Source of the DNA: Bradysia coprophila
Lineage: Eukaryota; Arthropoda; Insecta; Diptera; Sciaridae
DNA: 64,000 bases
Direction: 5' to 3'
Assembly: GCF_014529535.1 (NCBI RefSeq)
Contig: NW_023503373.1
Coordinates: 868,001-932,000 of the forward strand
How positions within the stretch are numbered: the first letter of the stretch is position 1; the number at the start of each line of letters is the position of its first letter. The notes under the pieces were generated by a model, which saw only the letters and a list, made by a program, of their open reading frames with translations, was not told the DNA's origin and did no database searches. Below are positions 25,320 to 37,800 of the stretch, in pieces. A program made the translations under genes and the position numbers.

Positions 25320-26524
25320 GCCGTCAGAACAGTCGGAGCGTTTGCTGCGACTGAGCCCCGTACGAACCTGTACATCTATTGCGCACGTGACCCTAGTTCG
25401 TCCGTAGCCCTACTCTTCCCGTAAACGTCGGTAAAGTAAAATTCTTATGAAATTTGTACGTCTTAAAAATTGCGCATAGCGCAATTACGAAGCCCCGTAC
25501 GATGTTCCTTTCAAACGTAACACAAATTTCAAATTGACCTACAATTTCCTCAGTCCTATATTAACCTATATTTACCTATAAATAAACAATTTACTGATAA
25601 ATATGCTAGTATATAGCTCAAATTAACTATCTATACCGTTATATAGCTCAATATACTATATATATTTATATATAGATATCCACATTTGGGATCCTTGAAA
25701 CACCACACACACATAACCAATCACTTCCCACTGATCAATAACTTTGTAAGAATTATTTTCACCGATTTATATTGTTTTTACAAAAATCCAAAATGGCGGC
25801 CGACGGCCATTTTGTTAGGAGGTGTAAAGTAGTACGGCTGCTACAAATTCATGAAATTTGGTCAAATTTTACTCGAGATATTAACAAAAAACACCACCTT
25901 CACTCTACGGCCGAGTAGCCTCATATAAGCTCACTCCAAGAGACCTAGCTCACGCTCCGGTGAACCGAATTTCATGAACTTTTTTTTTCCCTGATTGGTA
26001 CGGTCAATACCTATCTAATGAAGCAAATTCTATCTAAATCCGTTCAAATTTGGCCAACGTTCAAGCAAAAACGGGTTGCCGCCCTGTACCTAGTTCACAC
26101 CAAGGGGTCTAACTCACGAGTCGGTCATCCAATTTCCATAAACTTTTTTTTCGTCGATCGGTATTGTAAAACCTTTCATTTGACGTATCACTTACAAGTG
26201 TAGCCTTTAAATGGCCAGAGATATCTTCGGAAAACGTTAAATCACTTATGGGGCCCCAGCTCGGGAGGGGTCGACCTAAAATCGCTCATCTTCGAACTTA
26301 GCCTCACTATTTTGACTATCTTTCAGGGAAATTTTTTTTTTTTAATCGGATTTGATTTATTTAAGATATCGACGTGACAGACGGACAGACGGCCCAAATT
26401 TTTATTGCGAATTCGTCATCTATGAACATAGGCAAACACTTTGCCCTTACCGTCTGCTTCGAATTCCATCAATTACACACGGCATCGTAATCCTATAAGC
26501 CCCTTCGTACTTCGTACGGGGCTA
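25320..26524. mobile_element. AGCCCCGTACGAA-family inverted-repeat element, copy 1
   Basis: Begins CAGAACAGTCGGAGCG followed by GAGCCCCGTACGAA, and ends TTCGTACTTCGTACGGGGCT. The interior has (A)n-rich spacers, an ACGGACAGACGG tract and the phrase ATTCGTCATCTATGAACATA. These are shared with the copies at 44.34-45.19 kb (opposite orientation) and inside 48.0-51.2 kb. Short frames inside are not conserved as proteins. Confidence 0.75.
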
Positions 26525-28832
26525 AAAATAATGAATTGAGTTCTACATCGTGCATCATATTTATGATATCAAGCTGATGGTAGTTTTAAATACAATTTGT
26601 TACCGAGTAATAGAATTTGCAAACAGTATACAAGTTTTGCGACGAAATAAAATTCAATTTAATGAAACTTTATGACCTCGCTCCATATGATATACGTTTG
26701 ATATCAAAGCGGTACATGGAGGAAGTTGGAACAAAGTAGCAAACAACTGGGGTTGGAAACTTTTAAAATAAAATTTTATTAGAAAAATTTCCCAGATATT
26801 ACGTTACCCAGCAATCGATATGTACATATCGCTCAGTTATATTATTGTTTCCGCATTGTGAATGTTCGTTAAAACTTTTTTAACAGCACAAAATATAATT
26901 GGATGTCATTCAATTTATCAATTGTCTTTCTACTTTTGTTTTTATTTCATTCATTGTGCAACCAGTCATTCGACCTAACAAGCAAAAAAAAAAAAAATAA
27001 ATAATATTTTTTGCAGTGTAAAACAAGTAGGTAATCAAGACATTGATAACATGGAAAAGAAAACAATAATAATGTTGGAACATGATTCATATTATATACC
27101 AATTGAATTGATTATTTTTTGTTTACCGATTCGTCAAAAACTACTACAAATGCGGGCGTGTTGATTACACGTTGTTCGTCGTTTTTTTTTCTATTGAATG
27201 TATCAATATCAATTGTAATGGACTCTATGAAACATAATTGATTATCATTACAGAAAGCATAAAAATTAGGCTAATTACCTTTACATCGGAAAGTTAGGAT
27301 GGCTGATTCGACAACTTTGTTTTTCGTTTTTTTTTTATTAATTCAGAAGCTCCATGATGTCTTGAAAGTTTTATTTGTAAATAGTGACCTTTAAGTAAGA
27401 AGTAGTCGTAACGAAAAAATACATTTTACTACCAGCGAATCGAATCAATTGTTCTACATTCGCTTCATTTTCATGATGTGCATTTTATTGCTCTAGCCGA
27501 ATTCAGCAGCTGGTGCACAAATGTACATTTTTTGTATATAAAACAGTACATAGACTACATAGTCATGCGTAGCTTCATAGTATCTTTGCTACGTTGACGT
27601 CATCTTTGTCCGCACATAGCACGTATTTCAGTGCAGCAAAGACACTGTTTAATCTGTGTATCGATTGTTTCCACTGCAAGATTCAAGTAGTGAAATTATT
27701 TACCACTTTGAAATATTAAATTCATCTGTGATGCTGATCCACGCAAGTAGAATGCAACAACGGAAATTACTCACAAATTCCGGCTTCAAATATTAGTTGT
27801 ACTGGAAGCTATATGGTTATATTAATGCGAATTTTCGTTGTTATAACACGCTACATTTCCTCCAATTTCATGTGGAACAATGCCAAGAGTTTGACCATTG
27901 TGATTGTTTTCAGTAACAAATGGATTCGTATACCTTCACTACTTGTCAGTTCCACAAATTCGAAAACAGAAATGTGCAACCAAACTCAATCTGCTGTTGA
28001 GCGATAAAACAGTAATTGTGGGTTTGTAAATCCCAAAAACCACATCACTCCCAAACAAGGTCTATCACAAACTAACATTCAACACAGAACCGTTTTCGTA
28101 TTTTAATGACGAAGCGAATTTGTTTCTGTGCTTCTTTTCTTCTGCAAGCCGTGCACACGTTTCAGATGTGATAAATGTAATTATTTTACATTTTCAATAG
28201 CATGGCTCAACATTCGTATCAATGACACTCGTGTATATTTGAAACATAATTTATTTTGATTATACAGAAATAAGACAATTGTCTCGTTAAAAATGGTTGA
28301 TTTTAATCAAATTAGGGTCTTAATTTGATTAACTTTTACAAATAGCCATCTCATTTCCAAACAGAGGCAGCTAGAAAAGATTTGTTACAATTTCGAAATG
28401 GACGATAAGTAACTTCTTATGTTCATCTGTACGGTTGATTGAAATCAATTATTCTGTTTCTTCTTCTCAATGTTCCCTGCCAATGAATGAAATATTTATA
28501 CTAAAAGTAATACTAACATGAGCGTTATGTGCACACATTGCTTCTATATAGTACCACAATAATTCTCTTAAAGAATATGAAGAAAGGCAGATTTAAAGAT
28601 GCGCTTTGATATGTCTTCTTTATTTCAATTTATGGATTCAAATGGCAATTTCTAACAAAGGGTTTTATGTTAAGTGGCAAAAGATGAATTATTTATCTTT
28701 GCCTTTATGACAGAGTATAGCAACGATTTGTTGAATAATAAAGGGAAAACTGATGATATCGGAACGTGATAAATGAATTTTTTTCGAAACTCATAATTTA
28801 GAAATTTCAATAACGAAATATTCCTTCCTTTC
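26525..28832. other. Non-coding DNA upstream of coracle coding exon 1
   Basis: AT-rich, no gene or repeat recognised. Probably intron, because a splice acceptor (TTCCTTTCAG) sits 7 bp before the coracle ATG. Confidence 0.5.
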
Positions 28833-28841
28833 AGGTGAAAG

Positions 28842-31800
28842 ATGCCCGCCGAATCTATTAAATCAGATCCGCCCGGATCTGAAGCTAAAAGCCTGCCGAA
28901 AAAGAAACCTGTAGTTTCCGGACGAGCAGCATTGGCTAAAATCACATTATTAGACGGTTCGGTCTTAGATGTTTCAATCGACGTAAGATCAACAAAGTTT
29001 TTTATGTTAAATGTGGATCGTTGATGGAAAGTTTAATTGTTTCTTCTAGAGAAAAGCAAAAGGAAAGGATCTAATGAATTCCATTTGTGCTGGCTTGAAC
29101 ATTTTAGAAAAAGATTATTTTGGATTGTTATACAATACAGCAGTAGATCCACGAGTTTGGTTGGATTTAGACAAGCCAGTTACAAAATTTTTCAAAACTG
29201 ATCCTTGGGTGTTAACATTTGCAGTCAAATTTTATCCACCCGAACCAGCTCAACTGCAGGAAGACATCACACGATATCATCTGTGTCTACAGGTAAATAT
29301 TGATTACCATACTAAGCAAACGATGTTGAGCTGATAATGTTTGAATTTCACCGTTTGTGTTGCATTATCATATCTCATCACATCCATTCCATAGGTTCGC
29401 AACGACATATTAGATGGTCGATTACCGTCCACCTTCGTAACACATGCATTACTCGGTTCGTATTTGGTACAATCCGAGCTTGGTGACTATGATCCGAACG
29501 AGCACCGAGATCGAGGTTACTTGAAAGAATTCAAATTCGCTCCGAATCAGTCACCCGAATTGGAAGAGAAAGTGTTGGATTTGCATAAAACACACAAAGG
29601 CCAAACACCAGCAGAGGCCGAACTCCATTATTTAGAAAATGCTAAGAAGTTAGCAATGTATGGAATCGATTTGCATCCAGCAAAAGATTCAGAAGGAGTT
29701 GACATATTGCTGGGTGTTTGTGCGTCGGGATTAGTTGTTTATCGGGAGAAGTACGTCACTAGTTCAACAACACTCTTTCCTGAATCAGTGTAGTTAATTC
29801 CTCACTTCTCTTTACTTTTGTAGACTGCGAATAAATCGCTTTGCCTGGCCGAAAATCTTGAAGATTTCCTACAAACGTCACAATTTCTACATCAAAATCA
29901 GACCGGGAGAATTCGAGCAGTACGAGTCGACAATTGGATTCAAATTGGCTGATCATCGAAGTGCTAAAAAATTGTGGAAAGCCTGCGTTGAACATCACAC
30001 GTTCTTCAGACTGATGACTCCCGAAAATACGGAAAAATCCGGTTTGTTCCCGAAATTGGGCTCCAAATTCCGCTACTCCGGAAGGACCATGTATCAAACG
30101 AATAAAACACCGGTCGATCGACCAGCACCGCTATTCGAGAGAAGTTTGACCGGTAAACGGTTGACCAGTCGTAGCATGGATGGTAAGGGATTTAGCATTT
30201 CGCAACTAAACTTCAGAGCGATTGAATTTAATGTTGTGAATTTGTAGCATTAGCGTTGGAAAAAGAGAAAGAGAAAAACGCCAACAAACGACACACTCTG
30301 TCGAATCCACCCGATCATATTCCTGACTTAGATTCTCCAAGACAGTCGCGCAGTCCACTCAAGAAGGACAAAAAAGAGAAGGTAAGTGGAAACAACAACG
30401 CGTTACACGTTCAATTGGTATTAGAGAAATTAGATTTTTTTTTCACAATTTTTTACATTTTAATACGTGGAGCTTGATAAATTGCAATTATGTCTAGAAT
30501 TGCACCGTTAATTTGATTGAAACAAACGAAAATTGACTCCCCCTTCTTGTATCTACTATAATGTTGATAATTGTTGTGTTATTAACATTTACCTCGGCTA
30601 AATTAGTAAATTATTTGAGATAACAAAATTAAACGTGAAACCATCACCAACTAACATAATTTTTACAACTCATCCGTGTGTACTAACAAAATGACTTAAA
30701 CGAATCATTCACGCATCCAGCTGAAGCGAGAATCAAGTACTGGTACAGCTTCACAGTCATCTCAGAGTTCTATTGAGGGTGAATATGAAACAGCTGGAAC
30801 TAATTTGAATGAGCAGGTTAACACAATATTTCAATTTAACATTTTTATTTTGTTTAACCTTTTAGAAACGGCCAAGCGAATTAAATCTGTTACTTCATTT
30901 GTTCAAAGTGTATCGCTTAGTGTTTGATTAAACTTCATTCGTTGTTATATACGTTCGTAAGACCACTTTGACCGGAACGTATCGTTTATTGGCATAATTG
31001 TTGAAGATAACAGATGATCAGCCGTTTCTGAAAGGTTAATTTTCTACCGTTGAAAACTTCAAACTATCCTGAAAATGTGTCGTTGTTTTTTCTCCCATAA
31101 ATTATTATTTTTTGCTACTATGTTGATGTTAGTTCTTTTGCAAATTTAGATTTTTTATCCATTCACCTGCCTTCGTTAGTTTATGATTTACAATTATTTG
31201 TGCTTTCTTTTCGCCAAACCAATAACAATTGTCTGCACTACCTTGCCTATAAAGTCGTCTTATCTGCTCCAGTTTGATCTGAAGTGCGTCAATGCGTAAG
31301 CGTAAAATTTTTACGTTCGAATTACAACTGGCCGAATTTTGTTAATTTTATGATATTGCTTAACATTCGTGTGGAAAGGAACAAAAAGGAAAAAAAATCC
31401 TCAGCTGAGTGTCGACGCTCATAACGTTTTTTCAAATGGTCGTATGTAATTCAGGAGCGGTATTACGGCACGAGTTTACTAAATTCTAAAATCTTCTCTT
31501 TTTCTACCGTCACTTCGCTATTTCAAGCAAGATGTCGTATAACATGGTGTCGGTATAATCTCAACAGAAAAATAATTCAATTTTTAATCGACAGATTTTA
31601 GTAAAATATAATGCTAGCGTATAGCGCAGGATCTCGGGACAGTAGTTAGATTTCAATCGGCCCAGTATCGATAAGAGATACGAAGCTAATGACTCTTATT
31701 TGAAATACTAATTACAGCTCTGGATTCCCGAGATCTTGCGCTATACGCTAGCATTATATTTTACTAAAAATGGTGGAGTTTGGAGCAAAAATGCAATTAT

Positions 31801-34800
31801 TGTTCATTTGACATTATACCGACACCGAGCTATTGCAACGACATCTTGATTGAAATAGCGAAGCGACTGTAGCAGAATAGAAGAAAAAATAGATCAGAAT
31901 ATGTGTAAAACTTATGCTGTAATACCACTCCAGATGAGAATACAAGTCGTGTTCGAAAATGTCCCTTTCTGTTGTCACAGCTTGTCTTAATTTTCATGGT
32001 TATCCTAACGAAAAGTCTGAATTGTTCGGTACAGTTGACCAAAATTGAGTTTCTATTTATCCCAATACAATACAATGGCCAGATACCATGTAACCTTTAA
32101 GTTATACCACTACATGGAAAACGTGGATACAGTTTGAGCAGTAAATCATAATCACAAACAGTAATGCATGATCGACGTTGATGTTCTGCATTTTTAAGTA
32201 CTGATGCTACTGTTGAAATCGCACTATGTCGTGATAAAATGTAACATTTTGGTTGTCAACTCATCAGTTATATAATATCAGCCTTTCCGATCATTTTTCT
32301 TTGAAAGCATGTATGTGCTTCCCACTAGGGAAATTAAATTTTGATTCTATTTTTAACTGAATAAATTGCAAATGATGTCACATTTCAACATTCCATAAAA
32401 AAAGTCGCTTATCAATTTGAAAAGTTTAATTTCTCACTCGAAAATCGAAATAAAAATTTGCCATAACAGAAACCCCGTAAGAAAGTCTCAAGATAAACTT
32501 GGAGATTATGATAACGATAGATTGTTTGTATACAGAGAGAAATTGTGTTGAACGAAAGAAAATAATTTTGCAACGATCCGAACCGAACGATTTTGCAATA
32601 TAATTTTAGTAGCACTAAAACGCTTACATATAGTTTCTGGAACGGTAAATTAAATTTGTTATTGAATTAATGTACTGCTTAAGCCAAAAAAACAATCTTC
32701 TCTTAGTTATAAATGTTCACTGAAAAGATTATGTGAAGCATGAATTAAAGCTTTCAAATTTCAACTTTAATTATAAAATTAAAATTAATTTCATTATTCA
32801 GAAACCTACTGGTGGCATTGCTGTTCTACCAACTGGAAAGAAATCTAAATCAAAGGAAGCCGTAAACGGTAAATAATATAATATAATAATAAATAATATC
32901 CAAAAATATGTCCCACAAGTTCCAATTCCCAATTAAAATTTCTAGATTTAACATTTTACGGACGACATCAAAACATTAAAATGTTTTTCGAATCTATTAC
33001 TTCATTTTATCTCCGTATTTTCGAACGATTCAGCCGAAATCTTTTACTTCATTCGTTCTAATATTCTAACGTACATTTGCCACGTATTCGACGTACCAAG
33101 TAACGTATTTGTATGAATTCGGTTTTTAAATATAAATCGAATGGCTGATACTGTCCGATTGTCATACCTGAAAAATTAGATTTGTCCCACAAGTTCCATC
33201 TCGTAGATTTAACATTTTATGGATGATATCACACGAAAATGTGTTTTGAATCTATTACTTCATTTGAACTACGTATTTTTGACCGATTAAAACGAAATCT
33301 TTTACTTCATTTTGCCGATAACAGATGATATCGTCAATACGACTCTTATTTTCGTATGTAAATTCGTTATAATAAATGTATTTCTTTCAACTAGGAAATG
33401 AAACTGATCCGAATGACACTTTGAATACGTCCGATGAAAAATCACCACCTGGAAAGAGAAAGGTAACAATTCCACAGCATTTGTTTTTGCACATTTCGTA
33501 GTTGTTGAAGAACTGTTGCTCGAGTTTTTTTTTTTAATTTTTTGATCTCGTGTTCCTTTTACTAAAGAATTTGAGTCGAAACTTATTAGTGTAAAGTAAT
33601 GTAAATGGCTAGTGTGATTAAGGAACCGATAAAATCTAAATTCTCATTGAGATCCCAAAAATTGAATTCTCCTCCATTTTATTTTATTTTTCATTTTTTT
33701 TCTTTTATTTTAACCTCCGAAAAAAGGGTGGTATTTTCTCATCCGGCCGAAAATCGCCAAAAGACAAATCACCGAAAGACAAGAAAGGCGATAAAAATAT
33801 TGCTGTGGCAGTTGCTGAACAACCAACGAATGAAGATTTGAAACAACAACAGCAATATTCGCCCACTGGTCACACAAAACCATACGAATACACCGATCAA
33901 GATCCCAACACTAGCCCGACTCGACGTACATACATACCGGGAGGATTCCGTTACGACGAAGATCCAAATGTCAGAAATCGTGACTCGGAGACGAGCCAAT
34001 TGAGTCCAAATTCGCAAGCCAGACGAGCTACTGGTCTGGCCTTCAATTATGCTCCCGGCGAAGATGATAAATTGAAAGAACAAGCCGAGAAGAGAAAAGC
34101 GGGTGAATTGTCACCGAGAAGCAAAGCGAAATTAGGTGCAGACGGTGCAGGCGATAAAGGTGCTAAGTCATATTCGCCTAATTCAAAGCCTGGGGCTACT
34201 CCAGGAACTCCTGGTTCGTACAAACCATTGACCGACGGAAAACCAGATCAAACAACCTCATTTTTGGACGGAGAACGAGCTGCGGCGCATGTCCCAACCG
34301 AACCGAAGAAGAAACGTGTCAAGATTTTGGTTATTGTGTCGAAATTCGATCCAAAAACTAAACGAATTGATGCTGGAAATGGTCAAATTGAGCATTCAAC
34401 AGGTATCTTAGATACCGAGACCGGTAAAATCGAATCGAAGTATGGTGTCATTGATCCGAAGAAGGGTACCGTTGAGGCGGTGGACACACGATCGGGACAA
34501 GTAGCGACATTCGCAGGAACTGTGGATGCTAAATCTGGAAATTTGCACTTAACCAGTGGTGTTGTTGATCCTAACACTGGAAAAACGGATGATAGTTTGG
34601 GACAAATTATTTGCATAGCTCCAAACGATAACCCTGTGGTGGAAATCACCGCCATTACGGGCAAAATTGATTCCGGTAAGATCGATACTGTCAATGGAGA
34701 TATTGAACGATCTCGTGGTGTGTTGAACGTCAAAACTGGCTTTATCGACACTAAGTATGGTCAAATCAATGTAAAAACGGGTGAAGTGAAGACTATTGAT

Positions 34801-37800
34801 CCGAAGTCTGGTAAATCAATCACCAGACCGGCTAAGCTCGACAAAACAACGGGTCACATTTTGATAAATGGCGTTATTGACCCTAAGACTCAGAAATTGG
34901 ATAATGACTACGGCCATTTGATCGCCATTGGCTCGCAGATCGATCCTGTCGTAGAGGTCACAGCATTATCGGGTAAATTGGACAAGAAAGGCATAATCGA
35001 TCCGAAAACATTGACCATCGAAAATTCCACTGGTCAGGTTGATCCAAATAGTGGAAAGATCGACACTAAATACGGGCAATTTAACTTGGTGAAGCACACA
35101 CTTGTGACCACCGACCCCAAATCAGGAAAAACCGAAACCAAGGACATTAAAATTGATCCGACAACTGGCCAAATCGTTGTCAAATCGGGTGTTGTTAATC
35201 CAAAAACTGGAAAAGTTGACAAAGACTACGGTCAGATTATTTCTTTGAAGATTGTCAACAAGCTTCTCGATCCCGCCACGGGTAAAGTTGTGTCATCTGC
35301 CGAAGGAAAGGATATCATCATCGATCCCAAGAACAATCAAATTTGGATAGCAGGAAAGAAAGACCCGAAGTCTGGTGAAACCATCTACTCTTCGAGTCAT
35401 GTCGACCCGAAAGGCTATGTCTCATTGATTCATGGCTATTTGAATCCAAAAACATCGGAAGTGGATAAACAAGTTAAGTTAGACCCAAATCTAACGAAAA
35501 TTGAGCCAATTTCCGGACAAGTACTCACTTCGACCGGTGAAGAAGATTCCGTTACACGTGAACCACTGTTCGCTGTAAGTCGTTTCGATCCAGACACAGA
35601 AGATGTTGTAACCACGATTTCAAAGGTAGACCCTCAGACTGGTCGCATAACCATTGTTTACCTGACTCCGTTGCTTAAAAAGGAAGCCCCTGCTTCATCT
35701 GAAAGCAGCGCCACACCAAAACCAGCAGATAATAAGTCAGCATCAACGCCACAACAGCCAAAGTCTGCGGCGAAACCAGTGTCAACACCGACACCTCCAC
35801 CAGTTACACAATCTCAACAACAGCAGCAACAACCAAAACGTGTTGCAACTGCAGGAGATGCATTTATTCCAGTACCAGCCGGTACAGCTGTTAAGGAAAA
35901 TCCTCTCATTGAAATCGTCGCTGTTATTGGCAAAGCGGATCCGAAAACTAACAAAATTGATGCAAAAACAGCCGAAATTGAACGAACGCGAGGTCTCTTA
36001 AACATCGACACGGGTTTCATCGATACTAAAGTAAGTATTCAAAGTCTGTTCGCAAAGGTTTACGAAGTCAATTTCACACAAAAATTATTAGTCGGGTAGA
36101 GTCCATAAAAATTGAATCTATCAATTCTTGTGGTGGTCCTCCACTAGATGCAAAGTGAATGTTACAAATTTCAAAAACATTCAGATCGTTAATTTTACTC
36201 ATTCGAGTCATAATATTTCGTGTGAGACTTCAACTCATATAACTGTCGAGTCCGAAAAATTTCCGTTGAATCTAAATCCGTTGATTCCTTTCTAGTACGG
36301 TCAGATCAACCCGCAAACAGGCGAGGTGCGTGACATCGATTACAAAACTGGCAATGTCTCATCAACCAAAAAAGCAAACGTTGATCCATTCACCGGCCAG
36401 ATAACCATCAAAGGCGTCGTCGACAAAAATGGAAAACTCGATCCTAGCCTTTCGCAACAGTTGACATTTGGAACGGAAGTCGATCCAGTGGTTGAAGTCA
36501 CAAGCATATGCGGCAAATACGATGCCAAAAAGGGTGTAATTGATCCGAAAACCGCTACCGTTGAACAGAGCGTTGGAAATATCAATAAGGAAGACTTCAA
36601 AATTGGCACAAACTACGGCACGTTTGATTTGCTTAACAACACCGTTGAATTTAAGAATCCGAAAACGAATAAATTGGAGAAAAAAGAAGCAAAGGTTGAT
36701 CCGATCACCGGGCAAATAATCCTGCGCAACGAAGTAAATCCGAAGTCAGGAAAACCAGAGAAAGACTTTGGTCGCATTGTGTCATTACGAATTGTGAACA
36801 AAAAGATTGATCCTCGCACGGGAAGTGCAGTCGCTAGTTCGATTGAAACGAAAGACATTATCGTTGACCCTAAAACGAATCAATTATGGGTGCCAGATGG
36901 TGTTGATCCGGTAACTAAGAACACAATCTACACAAGCACACAGGTGGACCCGAAGGGCTTTATCATCACCTTGTACGGTTACCTCAACCCGAAAACGAAT
37001 AACATTGAAAAAATCACATCAATCGAATCGAACATAACTAAAGTCGACCCAATCTCGGGACAAGTATTCACCTTAGTACCCGGCGAAACCGACCCCGCTT
37101 CCGGTCAACCACTGTATGCAACTTCCCAAATCGATAACGAGAGTGGCGAGATTTATACAAAAGTAAGTAAAAACGTTCACAGGGAATCTACACTGAGCGA
37201 GCGAAATTTTCTACGCGTTACATGTATGGATGGTGTAAGGAAATTATTCGTGTGACATGTACGCGCAGCACTTAATACAGTTACAAAATTTTAAATGAAC
37301 AATTTGTTTCGTTTCGTGACTGTAATTTTTACGTGGTGGAGGCATTGATACGACGTTCACGTATTAAAGAAGTCTGAAGTATGAATGTCTCATGAACCAC
37401 TAATATTGTTCAAAAATTTCATTTTGCTCAGTGTAATTCTAGCAGTTTAAAAATATGAAAAACTGTGGCGCTTCAAATTTGTACATGTCGAGTACAAGAT
37501 TTTATCGTTCCTTCGCAATAGGTTGGAAAAATCGACCCGAAAACCGGAAAATTGGTCTTGATACGGATAATTCTATTGACGCGAAAGGATGCACAAGGAC
37601 GACCCCAAGAAGTGGATCCTGAGAGCTGTGATATCGATCAAGTTACGGGCCGCATTCGAAACATTTTCAACAAAACCGTCTACGTCTACAATATGATTGA
37701 TCCTGTGACGGGAGAAATCGTTCAGGTTGATCCTGACGATCCTCGCATGGCAGGTGCTCGTACCACAGTAACTCAAACCATGACCTTGAGCGGCAAAATT

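Noticed and set aside
26018-26203. Frames inside the AGCCCCGTACGAA elements that look alike between copies (also 44557-45006)
   Set aside because: The similarity follows from DNA-level repeat homology. Frames shift and stop between copies, and no transposase motifs are present.
34383-36020. Several minus-strand frames of 60-120 codons under the coracle repeat exons
   Set aside because: They are shadows created by the repetitive, low-stop composition of the coding strand.
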